Shown piece after piece: positions 50,240-60,508 of a DNA stretch of 64,000 nucleotides. The stretch covers positions 14,632,001 to 14,696,000 of the forward strand of contig NW_020825289.1 in NCBI RefSeq assembly GCF_003286085.1, read 5' to 3'. This DNA is from Drosophila persimilis (lineage: Eukaryota > Arthropoda > Insecta > Diptera > Drosophilidae). A program made the position numbers and the translations under genes. Position 1 is the first letter of the stretch. Every line of letters starts with the position of its first letter. The notes beneath the pieces were generated by a model. The model made no database searches and had not been told where the DNA came from. It worked only from the letters and a program-made list of their open reading frames with translations.

Positions 50240-53200
50240 TTAATGGGCAGAAACGGTGGCTAGCAACTGTCTGGCTTGCTGATTAGTTGGATTCAGTCTT
50301 ATGGCGCGCTGGATAAGCTTCAAGGAACGTGCCTTGTCGACATGAATTACAGCCCGACTGGCATAGATTGTCGTTTCCGCCTCCTCACTGGCCTTTGTTC
50401 TGCAAATAAATTGATGCATTTGTCAGTAGAGATTGGAAAGGAAAACCCATTGTGTATTACCCATTTCGCAGGCTGCTGTGACCAAGCGTTAGAGCTCCCA
50501 AGGCCACATTCGAGGTAGCCAGTCGGTAAGACTGATCTCCGGCGAAATAATCAAGAAGAAACTTGAGCAACACCTTGCGAAGTCCCGCAGAGCGGGGAAA
50601 CATGCGAACGCGCTTCTGCAAATAACGGAGAGCATCTAGGCGACCCTCCTGAAAAGGTACATGGGCTTAGATTTATCCACGTAAATACTGCTTGGTTTTG
50701 CATACACACATTTATCAGGAAATAATTAGCGGTTAGGTAGGATATATCGACGCAGTACTTTTCGCTAAAATCGTACGCCCTGAGCTCCGACATTGCGGTC
50801 CGGTTTAGTTCGTTATCGCGATGCAGAATGGCCAAGGCACAGGAAGAGTACAGGGCCTGGATGGGCGCATTCTTCGCCAGGACACTGGGAAAAACAACAT
50901 AATTGTTAGGAAGACGCAATGAAGCATATATAATAGATACAGACCACTGATAGAGAAGAGTTTTGGTGTCCGCTTCGCCTTGGAAGGCATAAATCATAGA
51001 GGCCATGGCCACTAATATGGTAGCCGCCTTGTCATCATTTTGTCCCGCCACGTTGTTTAGTACGGAATTGTATATAGAATACGATTCCTGCAGCTGACCG
51101 GATCGGTAATATGCCAGGGCCAAGCCAACAATGGGTTTGAACGTGGCATGGGACACTGTATTCAAAGCGTTGACTGCCTGATGGGGCTGGTCCAGCTTTA
51201 GGTACAAGTATCCCAGGTTCGTATACAGTGTGTCTCGTTCGGCTCCAGGCTCGCACAACTGGCTGGCGCGCGTAAAAGCCTTGATGGCCTGGTGGTAAAG
51301 CTTTTTGCGGGCGCACAAGAATCCCTGGAACGTGAGTGACGCTATACTGGCCTCCGACTCTTCATTTTGGACATACCTGTGTACAAAAATGGGAATAGAT
51401 TTTGTAGGATAATAACAATGAAATTAATGCAGCGTACCAGTTAATGGCATCCAATGCGTAGACATCCGCATACATGTGCCCAATCGCATGTCTGTTGTGG
51501 GGCTTGGCCCGGGCAACAGGATCGGAGAGCACCTCACATACCCAGTAAGCGAATCCGAGAGCAGCCTCCGGATGATAATCAAACTGCTGGCAATGGCGGA
51601 ACAGATCGAAGGCCTCTTCTTGGTCGCCAATAAGTTCCGCTACCATTGCCTGTCCTATCCAGGCATTGGCATATATCGGACTCGATTGCTGGGCGCGCTT
51701 GAAGGCCTCATTGGCCAGTCGAATGTCATTCGCTTTGATATACAACACGCCTAGGTTGGTCCATGTCGTGAAGGATTTGCGATCCAGATTCAGCGCCTGG
51801 ATGAAGCAGTGCTGCGCCAGAGGCAAGTTCTCGTGCTCCGCATGCATATTGATGACGCCGAGGAGGTTCCAGTTCTGCCAGCGATTGCTACGCTCCTTGA
51901 TCGCCCTCTTGCATACCTTGGAAGCCGTTTCCAGGTGGCTTGTTGCTTCTTCGGGAATGTAAACAGCACTGCAGTAGCAGGCCAGGGCCAACTCGTACCA
52001 CAGATATGTGTTCTGCTTCAATTTCAAGGCGCATAGATAGAAGCGCTGGGCCAGTTGCAGCAGATCTTTACGTGAGAGATAAGCAACCGCTTCATCGCGC
52101 TTGGCCAAACTGCCAGCCACGTCCAAATTTGCCAGGGAGCCCGGCAGCTGGGCCGTCTGCAAAAATACACTAGCCGTGAGGCGCCACAGCCAAACCATAC
52201 CCTGCGCCTCTGCCTGGGTGAATGCACTGGAAGAGACATATACAAATAAGCCTGCCTTAATGATTGGAAGCTTCCTAACCTTTCCAGAAGTCCGACAGCC
52301 GATTGGAAATGCTGTTTGGCACGGCCGTAAAGATTTTGGGACTTCAGATTGTTGGCTATACCGATGTGCGCCTCTGCGGCGCCTCTCAAGCCAGGCAAAT
52401 AGTTTGGATTCAGCTTGAGCAGCGCATCGAAATCTTCAATCGCCTCCGAGTACATGCGAATCGTCTTGGAGGCAATATATTATGAATAGAACATAACATA
52501 ACCTGAAATTGTTGCCATATACTTACCGTCTTGATCACGCCTATCTGGAGGAGAGCATAGCAGTTGTCTGGGGACAGCTCGAGGATTTTCTGAAAGACAC
52601 GAATAGCCGAGTTGTAAGAGCCTCGAGCCGCATAAGCATCGCCCAGTGATTCCCAATAGACCATGCACCGAAAGTCGTGCTTGATGGCAATCCGAAAGCA
52701 TTGGATGGCCTAAAAGGAAGCCTTAAACATAATTAAACTCTGATCTGTGGTCTGTGCTGTTCATTTACGTACATTATCCCATTTCCTCACTTGCAGAAAG
52801 TGCAGGCCCAGCTTGTATTGCAAGCGGATCGACTCGTCATTACTCAAGTACCGAAGGGTGTTCATCAGGAGCATCTCATTTAGATCTTCCTCGCCCAGCT
52901 GCTGGTAAATAAAGCTCAAGGCATCCACAGCCTCCTCCGCCAGGGCATTGAGGCTGATGCACTTCTCATAGCATTTGCGGGCGCGGGCCATATCGCCAGT
53001 GGCCAGTGGATACAAGCGACCCAAGTAGTCGAAGCACTCGGCAACATGCGGTCGCAGCCGAGCGGCCTTTAGCATGCAGCTCAGGGCCTCTGCATAGTTT
53101 TTCTGCAACATCTGAAGCTTGCCACATAGAAGCAGCGCCTCAAAAGACTCGTCTTTGGCGATAGTCCGAATGGCTTCAGCTGGTGATCTGATTAATAAAA

Positions 53201-54638
53201 CGGATAATTACGTGTAAATTTTTCCATAAACATTCCTACTTTGCTTACAAGAGAAATTCCGCCTTGGAAAGTGCATCCAATGGAAGATCTTTGAGCAGGT
53301 GAACCTCCCCCAACTTGATGTAGCAGCTGCAAGGGATGATTTTAGTTATGCAGCTTATGATCGGATATGATAGGGTAACTTACCGAGCTAGGGCTCTAAC
53401 ATTGGGCACTGATTTATCATGGCGCAGCAGCACTTTGACGGCTTCTCTCAAATTGGATTCATCCTTTTCATAAGAGAGACACTGGGCAGACGCTTCATTT
53501 TGTTGGCCTAGCTGCTGCCAGAGTTGTAGAGCCAGTTTGTACGCCCCGAATTCCATATGGATTCGGGCCAGGAGCTCCAGCGTCACCTTGTAGTTGGGCT
53601 GGCTCTGATGAGCCTGCACAGCAAATTGCCTGGCCAGAACATATTGGCCCTGGGCAAAGAGATCGAATGCCTTAATCAGTAGGGCCAAGTTAGAGCTGGG
53701 GTTCAGCTCCAGTAATTGATCGGCATATGCTTGGATTGGCTGCTTCAGCTCCTGCTGCCAAGCACCAGTGTCTAGCTGATTGTGGTTTTCGCAGTATGTC
53801 TTGCATATCCATTCGTAGCCATAGACATCCTTGGGATGGGAGACGGTCATGTTGCAGGCATGGCGCACACAGGCCACATAGTCCTTCTGCTTGTATAGCC
53901 ATTTAAGGAATCGTTTGTACACCACACTTTTCACACTTGGCTCCGAGATATCCAGTAGTGCTTCCATCGTTTTATTGTACTGCAAAAGTTCGAGGTATTA
54001 GTTTATGTTAGAATTGCTATGGAAAGGATACGCACAAGTACATTATCTTCTGCCGATATCTCAAAATCCTGAGCAAACCAAATGCGTCCCAGATATTCTT
54101 GGATTTTGGCATAATGGGAATCGTTAGGATTCTGAGCCCGCTTTTTGAACACTTTAAAGCACAGAGGAGCCACAGTTTCATCCGAGGCCAGGGTGAATAG
54201 CTTCTCCCAGTAGTCTAGGGCTTTTTCACTGAAATTTTAAAATTAGCTATTGGATGGGCGTCTTTCATTTTAACAGTTTCGTACGGTAGCAGATCCACAA
54301 GCTCATCATAGATTTCTGGAAGCTCGACAATGGGCGCGCAATTGGAGAGTCCCTGCAGAGCAACGGTAGCGGGGCCTTCTGTGTACTCAATCGACTTTCG
54401 CAGGCTCTTTGCCGCCTCTGTCTTGTCCAAGCTCTGATAGGCGGCACCAAGCAACAAGTATCCCATTGCATTGCTCTTTGGGTCGGCTTTCAACAGGCGC
54501 TGCAATCAACAACTTTAAAAATGCAACAGCCAACTGACGTGTACACACCTCGCACTTGTGAATGGCATCCGCATGCTTCCCAAGCTTGATTGTCTCCCGA
54601 ATATCCTTGATTAGCGCCTTGGATTCTTTGGAACTCAT
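50240..54638 (-). CDS. CG8777: TPR protein Ski3/TTC37 of the superkiller complex
   Basis: Thirteen exons join in frame to 1232 residues: 54638-54549, 54499-54285, 54228-54036, 53979-53384, 53326-53249, 53187-52773, 52709-52527, 52464-52280, 52226-51438, 51376-50945, 50884-50710, 50648-50461 and 50399-50240. Tetratricopeptide repeats occur throughout (for example VYWESLGDAYAARGSYNSAI, FTTWTNLGVLYIKANDIRLA, LYTNLGYLYLKLDQPHQAVN). The layout of many TPRs at this length is that of Ski3/TTC37, the scaffold that joins the Ski2 helicase and Ski8 to feed mRNA into the cytoplasmic exosome. Some splice sites are weak: donor GTACGA at 54284, donor GTCTGT at 50944 and acceptor AAG at 52465; each is forced by frame and by conserved TPR continuity. 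Confidence 0.9.
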
Positions 54639-54772
54639 CGTAATTAATTAATATGTAAGTTTCTTTTGTGTTTACTTTTTTCACTGTAAACACAGTGCTG
54701 TAAAATGCTGGAAAATTCGATAGACTTCGATAGATTCCAAAACAATCACGAAATCCGAATGTGCATCTGAAA
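54639..54772. promoter_or_regulatory. 134-bp bidirectional promoter of the Ski3 gene and Ctu1
   Basis: The divergent start codons are only 134 bp apart. The spacer holds two TTCGATAGA sites (about 54716-54735), DRE/BEAF-like, and no TATA box. Confidence 0.65.
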
Positions 54773-55919
54773 ATGCCAATAAATTGTAAGGCAAAATGTG
54801 GCAAAGCGGCAGCGCTCAAGGTGAGTCCCAAGTCGAGTAATGTAATCCGCAAGTACTATATCCGAACAACGTGTTTTAAAAAGCGCCCAAAAACTGGAGA
54901 TGCCCTGTGCAAGGAGTGTTTCTTTGCCGCCTTTGAGGCTGAAATCCACCACACGATCACCTCGAGCAAGCTGTTCCGGCGGGGTGAGAAGGTAGCCGTA
55001 GCAGCAAGCGGTGGCAAGGATTCTACGGTTCTGGCACACGTGTAAGTACGAAGATTTGTACGATTCTTATTCAATTAACTGTTGACCTTTCAGGATGAAA
55101 CTGCTGAATGAGCGCCACGATTACGGTCTAGAGCTTGTTTTGCTTTCCATTGACGAGGGCATTACTGGCTATCGAGATGACAGTCTGGAGACGGTTAAAC
55201 AGAATCGCGACGATTATAAAATGCCACTTAAAATCTTGTCCTACGAGGAGCTTTACGGCTGGACTATGGATCGCATTGTGTCGCAGATCGGACGCTCCAA
55301 CAACTGCACATTTTGCGGAGTATTTCGGCGTCAGGCGTTGGACAGGGGCGCAAGGCTGTTGTGCGTCGACAGCATAGCTACTGGCCACAACGCAGACGAT
55401 ATTGCAGAGACTGTGTTGATGAATGTACTGCGTGGTGACACGGCTCGTCTACGACGTTGCACGGACATCCGAACTGGTGGTGGCGAAGATTCCATACCGC
55501 GTGTCAAGCCACTCAAATATAGCTACGAAAAGGAGATTGTCATGTACGCGCACTACAAGAAGCTGGTCTACTTTTCGACAGAATGCGTCTTTGCTCCGAA
55601 CGCGTATCGGGGTCACGCCAGGGCTTTCTTGAAGGATTTGGAGAAAGTGCGCCCCTCCGTCATAATGGACATCATCTACTCGGGCGAGCAATTGCGCTTC
55701 AAAGATACGGCCAAAAACCCTGTACGCGGCACGTGCAATCGCTGCGGCTTTATTTCGTCCCAGCAACCATGCAAGGCCTGTGTTCTGCTCGAGGGTCTCA
55801 ACCGTGGACTGCCCAAGCTGGGCATAGGAAAGAAGTCCAAGGGCGATCGCATGATCGCCAAGCAGGACCAAGAGCTGGCCCTTCGAGAACGTGCAAATTT
55901 AGTAAAAAACGATTTTTAA
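54773..55919 (+). CDS. Ctu1: Cytoplasmic tRNA 2-thiolation protein 1
   Basis: Exons 54773-54820, 54884-55041 and 55094-55919 give 343 residues, the usual CTU1 length. An N-terminal zinc-binding segment ([11 protein letters not shown] and CKECFF) precedes the PP-loop ATPase motif SGGKDST (residues 58-64). [14 protein letters not shown] and [15 protein letters not shown] are the TtcA/CTU1-type active-site segments, and the C-terminal [19 protein letters not shown] is a second zinc/cysteine cluster. The enzyme with Ctu2 thiolates U34 of tRNA-Lys, -Glu and -Gln using sulfur from Urm1. It shares a short divergent promoter with the Ski3 gene and converges with the putative snoRNA host gene. Confidence 0.97.
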
Positions 55920-56391
55920 TATTTGAAATGTAGTCATTTATTAGCATTTATTGGGCTATGTGCATATATTTGTGGTGGATAGGCACGTGGGACGTAACTG
56001 TAGCCGTGTCGAACCTGCAAAGAGAGAAATTTATTATTAGTAAGGCGCATTCTACTTTTGTAATATAAAAAATGTTGGTATATGAAGCTCAGTGCCAATT
56101 TTTTAACCATGATCCATACCCGGTCAAGCGAGATTCCCTATCTCCAAAAGAATATTGAAGAAGTTTGTCTACACCCAACTTTTATATGGTGTCTGTGAAT
56201 GGTTTAAGTGATCATCATTGAAGTCCCCATGCTACTAACCCACAAAGGTCTATCAATACTAACCTAAAATGTTCAACCACATGTATTAATTTCCATACGG
56301 CTCCTTTTGCCACAAAACCAAAAGACCTGCAAAATGGAAAGATAACTATTTAACTAGGTTTATCAAAAATTACATAAGAAACTATTTAGAG

Positions 56392-56478
56392 CAGCTTCAG
56401 TAGATAATAATTAATTGTATTGAATCACAACGGTTCATAAGAGATGTCAGAAAATAAAGATATTCATCAGAATATTCA
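56392..56478 (-). ncRNA. Candidate box C/D snoRNA, copy 1 (intron 4 of host)
   Basis: Minus-strand order: C box TGATGAA (56463-56469), an internal CTGA, a C'-like TGTGATT, and a D box CTGA at 56397-56400. A 43-nt block (56414-56456) is identical to copy 2. The guide target is not assigned. Confidence 0.5.
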
Positions 56479-56680
56479 ATGCTGGAGCCACTAATGCTGG
56501 CTTTATAATTACCATTTAGATGTATATTCACATGTTTTTATACACGTGTAAATGACCGGCAGAGTACATGCATTGACCACAGCATCTTCATTCAATAGAT
56601 ATCCACCGATAACCTGCAAAACAGCAATTGATATTCGTTAGTCAATTAGATTACAAATAAAACTAAATTTCTTTTAGAAG

Positions 56681-56764
56681 GGCTTCAGAAATTACACAAA
56701 TTGTATTGAATCACAACGGTTCATAAGAGATGTCAGAAAATAGTTATATTCATCAGAGTATGTA
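56681..56764 (-). ncRNA. Candidate box C/D snoRNA, copy 2 (intron 3 of host)
   Basis: Same layout as copy 1: C box TGATGAA (about 56749-56755), internal CTGA, and D box CTGA at 56685-56688. The core 56700-56742 is identical to 56414-56456, while flanks differ. The shared core with diverged surroundings suggests a functional, duplicated snoRNA. Confidence 0.5.
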
Positions 56765-56941
56765 GTATGCATCCCACTCCCCCTGAAGATATCAAATGTA
56801 TAATTACCATTTAGAACATCAGTCGTTGAACACGTGGTCGGGATATCAAGACTTCCATTTTGTATCTGCACAGAAAAAATGGATCGTTAGTACAGTCCGG
56901 GTAAAAACGTTTAGTATACACATTATGTTGTAGGGAATCAA

Positions 56942-57090
56942 AATGTCGGCTTTGCAAAGAAAATATGCACCGCAAATTCAGTTATTACAAATTTGGGTTA
57001 TGCTTGGGCAAAGTACAATTTATCTACGAACAAGTAAAAAGCACTAGCTAAAGTGGAGAGTTCTTTACACCAGCGACTCGTGTTCGCGCA
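56942..57090 (-). ncRNA. Candidate box H/ACA snoRNA in intron 2 of host
   Basis: An H-box-like AGATAA separates a 5' half (stem CGAAC with GTTCG) from a 3' half (stem CTTTGC with GCAAAG) that is followed by ACATTT near 56945. The evidence is weak and comes from visual pairing. Confidence 0.25.
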
Positions 57091-57218
57091 CTTAAGCCGA
57101 TAGAAAATGCTTAAACTTACCCATTCTCAATTGCCTTGCGCACTGTCGCAGCATCCCATACATAAGAGATCACCTGGAATATAATTGAACACATTAAATG
57201 ATGTTTCTAATGGCAAAG

Positions 57219-57385
57219 GGGCTGTTTAAGCAGCAGAGCGTTCTAGACCACGTGACTGCAAAATGCATTGCAATCCGACTAGTACGATTTTCCTGCACAC
57301 ACAACTTAATCTTGCAACATTGAGTTCCGCAAACAAGTTTAATGAACCAATTTGCAGTTATATTCGATGCAATCTTCAAAAACAG
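57219..57385 (-). ncRNA. Candidate box H/ACA snoRNA in intron 1 of host
   Basis: Two hairpin-forming stretches flank an H-box-like AGATTA, and an ACA (57223-57225) lies three bases before the proposed 3' end. Stem pieces seen are CTGCAAA with TTTGCGG in the first half, and GCAG with CTGC in the second. Folding was judged by eye only. Confidence 0.3.
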
Positions 57386-57440
57386 TCGCTCATTGGCCAG
57401 CACTTACATTTTTCACAAACAATCTCGCACGCGGGTGAAG

Positions 57441-57904
57441 TAAAAGTGACCGGAAGCCAGTGACCGCGGAGTTATCGAGAACATATACGGTCTGACCTTC
57501 AGAAATATACCGATATATACCGTCTCATTTTAAAAATATACCATAAATATACTGACGTATTCAAGTTCTATTATACATATTCCTCGCTTTTGATATTCCG
57601 TGGTATATTACTCGCTGTATAGAACACTTGGCCATGCCCGCATTTTCTAATTGACTGGCTTATTTTAAACACTTGCTTTTATTAAATTGACAAAATATAC
57701 CATTATACACCGATAAGATCGGTTCAATTTTGACCTCAGAAAATACCGAAAAGTATTAAAAATATCAGAAACGGTCACCCTGGTTGTGAAGTACAAGCTT
57801 TTCGGTATATTGATAAATGCGATAAATGCAACCCTTTTTCATAACTGTAAATCTGTGACGCCGGGTTTTCTAAAAAATGGCTTCGTAGAATTTGTATTAG
57901 CACA
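57441..57904. promoter_or_regulatory. Divergent promoter region: snoRNA host gene and UBM-protein gene
   Basis: Contains one copy of the dispersed element (57458-57600) with CAGTGACCGCGGA, CGGTCTGACC and AAATATACC, several AATATACC-type sites, and CGGTCACCCTG at 57772-57782 (one mismatch to Motif 1). This matches a housekeeping divergent promoter. Confidence 0.45.
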
Positions 57905-59786
57905 ATGACGAAATTTAATGCAAACGCCGTACTATGGAGCTTGGGTAAGCCGATTTTATATTAGTTTTCGTTCTATAAAATGAAACGGGCTCCGAAACTC
58001 GTGTATATCTGTAAATAAATTCTTTTCGCAGATGATTTCATGAAAATACGCAAAGACGAAATGCCCATTTACTACAAAAAAGAATATCAGATGTCAAAAC
58101 GATTCAATAGAATATCGGCGCATTTACAGTCTTACAAAGACGCCGAGGCTGACTTATCTCAGGACGAAGACGATGATGGTGATTGCAATATTCCTACGGT
58201 GCAGAAAAGCATCGATGTGGACGATGCCACATACGCAGCGAATATAAAGCAGCTTAATTTCGAGAAGAACGATTTCGATCAGCTAATGTATAATGAAAGC
58301 CTGGAAACAAATGATGTAAATTCGAGTACTGAACAATGTGAACCACTAAGTCAGACGCCTCCACGTCCGAGTGTTAAATCGCGGCTTGGCGTCAGGACCA
58401 CCGAAAGCGTGGGAAATCGCGGAAAACAATTTAAGAAGAAAGCGATTCAAAAGCGTGGCAAAGCCTATCCTTACAATATAAACGGTCGTAACAACAGTAT
58501 GGAAAACTACAATCAAAACCGCGTGTCTGCAAATTTCCATCGTGGTCTAGAAGCCTATTATAAATTTCGTGAGCGTAACGAATGCTTTGGTGAATCGCAA
58601 AACGTATTAAATATCCCAAATAGTCATGTCCATATTGAAAACTTTGGTCCCAATGGACCCAGCTTTAATGACAGTTCCAATACTGATAATTTTAATTTGA
58701 ACAGCAACTTTATGATGCGCTCGAATCATATGAACACCTCCGATTCGAACAGCTTCGGCGGGCTGCTCCCGAATAACCAAGGCCCCGTTAATTCGAATAA
58801 CCGCGTCGGGATGTTCTCGAATAATCAAGAATCTGCAAATTCAAACAGGATCGAGTGTATGCTCCAGAATAACCAAGAACACGTGAATTTGAACAGCTAC
58901 GGCGGGTTGTTCCTGAACAATCAAAGATCTGCCAATTCAAACAGCTTCGGGGGGCTGTACCCGAGTAACCAAGGCCCCGTTAATTCGAATAACCGCGTCG
59001 GGATGTTTCCGAACAATCAAAGATTTGCAAATTCAAACAGGATCGAGTGTTTGCTCCTGAATAACCAAGAACACGTGAATTCGAACGGCTACGACGGGTT
59101 GCTCTCGAATAATCCAGTACCTGTAAATTCGAACGGCTACGGCGGGCTGCTCTCGAATAATCCAGGACCCGTGAATTCGAAAGGCTACGGCGGGTTGTTC
59201 TCGAATAATCAAGGACCTGTCAATTCGAACGGCCACGGCGGGCTGCTCTCGAATAATCAAGTGGCCGTCAATTCGAACGGCCACGGGTTGCTCTCGAATA
59301 ATCAAGTTGCCGTCAATTCGAACGGCCACGGCGGGTTGCTCTCGAATAATATAATAGGGATAGGCGACGGGATAGGCTTGAATCATCCGAACACCAGCCG
59401 ACGCGATATCATTGCAAACAATTGGAACAGCAGTATCGAGATGAACTCGACAAAGCGAATCCCTCCCAATAACTTTTTACTCTTGAATCGTCAGGAGCTA
59501 TTAGTCGACGGCTCATCATCATTGAGTGTTGGTCCAGCTCGTCCAACTCGTGGTATGTTTATAGGTGAGGCGCTTGGTATGACTCTAAGCGATTGTAAAA
59601 CGGTCGATGTTCATGAAGTTGCCAAAAACGTGTTGCATTTGCTGTCTAATGCTGAAAAGGATTCCGAAAGCAAGGTATGGCCTAATATAAGGACTCTAAA
59701 TAATATAAAGACTTTTATATGTATGATTATTTTAGACAAACTATGGGGTCCATAATAAAAATACATCGCAGCAGCGCGAATTGTGA
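57905..59786 (+). CDS. Asn-rich repeat protein with a UAP56-binding-like N-terminus
   Basis: Exons 57905-57944, 58032-59674 and 59736-59786 give 577 residues. If the last 61-bp intron is not removed, the frame stops at 59755 instead; the intron has a donor GTATGG, a CTAAT branch site and a TTTTAG acceptor, so I favour removal. Residues about 11-20 read LWSLDDFMKIRK, resembling the UAP56-binding motif (SLDDIIK type) of mRNA-export adaptors such as ALYREF and UIF. An acidic stretch and SVKSRLGVRT plus basic residues follow. Residues about 235-440 are imperfect 16-residue repeats of the type NNQGPVNSNGHGGLLS. The C-terminal part (MFIGEALGMTLSDCKTVDVH) is not recognised. A nuclear export-adaptor role is inferred only; no family assignment was possible. 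Confidence 0.75.
58740..59350 (+). repeat. Coding minisatellite, 48-bp unit
   Basis: About a dozen imperfect tandem units of 48-51 bp (for example tcgaataatcaaggacctgt then aattcgaacggccacggcgg) encode Asn/Gly/Ser-rich 16-17-residue repeats. The frame is kept through all units, so selection preserves translation. Confidence 0.85.
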
Positions 59787-60508
59787 AACTGGATGCCATG
59801 CAGGAAAGTATTGTACAATCTTGTCGCCGGAAGTATAATTAAGAGTTCATTATGACAATAGGTTAAGTGTAAATATTCAAACATGGAAGAATATTAGCGG
59901 GCACCCGGTCGTGCCGGACGAGTGTGAATGTTCGTTGGTGTATTGCAGGGCAAGAAGAAGAGTAGGGTCGAGTGGTGCAGTGAATGGCACTACAGAGAAC
60001 GAACAAGATTTGAGTTTTTTCTTTATATATGTATTTTTGCTGATAAGAGCATGTTGAGCTGCTTATCAGCAATGCACAACAAAAAAAGTACTCATGGACA
60101 GCCGAGCCGAGATGCGAGAAGAGAAGCGAAACGAAAGCGGACGAAAATAGAAACAAACGGCGATAAATTTACAGCAAAAGGCGAATGTTCATACAGAAGC
60201 GATTCGCCGATGGAGGAACAGCAAAGCAGAACAGAATAAAATAATAATCAATCAGTTAATCTGCTACATAGTTAGAACGTGGAAGTGACATAGCTGAATG
60301 GAAGTGGATAGGGAGCTCAAGACCATTTATTGAACGCAACGCCGCGAAGTGAATAATTATTTTGTTTTCAGATCGAATGCCGGCATACGACAATTAGAAG
60401 AACAAAGAAAATCTGAACCCATTATTTTTAGTTTTGTAAAAGCAAAAAGAAAACGAAAAATAAACGTTAAACATTCAAATAAATGTTTGCTGTTCGCCTG
60501 TGCCCACC
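59787..60508 (+). other. Upstream/5' UTR region of the NAD kinase gene
   Basis: Contains an acceptor-like TTTTGTTTTCAG near 60360-60371, suggesting a spliced 5' UTR that begins somewhere in 59.8-60.3 kb. A small 11-bp-arm hairpin (TTGCTGATAAG / CTTATCAGCAA) lies at 60037-60072. No coding gene is supported. Confidence 0.4.

Larger units (their letters stand above)
55925..57440 (-). ncRNA. Putative non-coding snoRNA host gene (six short exons)
   Basis: On the minus strand, splice signals define exons ending at 57408 (exon 1, start near 57440), 57173-57121, 56865-56808, 56613-56513, 56326-56264 and 56014 down to an AATAAA signal near 55950. Donors are GTAAGT, GTAAGT, GTAATT, GTAATT and GTTAGT; every acceptor is a good CAG. 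The exons are 50-100 nt, carry stops in all frames when joined, and show no protein conservation that I recognise. Introns hold structured elements, including two paralogous box C/D-like units. This is the layout of fly UHG (U snoRNA host) genes. It is intergenic between Ctu1 (convergent) and the next plus-strand gene. The model is inferred; no RNA data were available. Confidence 0.6.

Noticed and set aside
59128..59386. Minus-strand IIREQPAVAVRI repeat ORF opposite the Asn-rich repeat
   Set aside because: It mirrors the plus-strand minisatellite in a complementary frame; the plus strand has the spliced gene.
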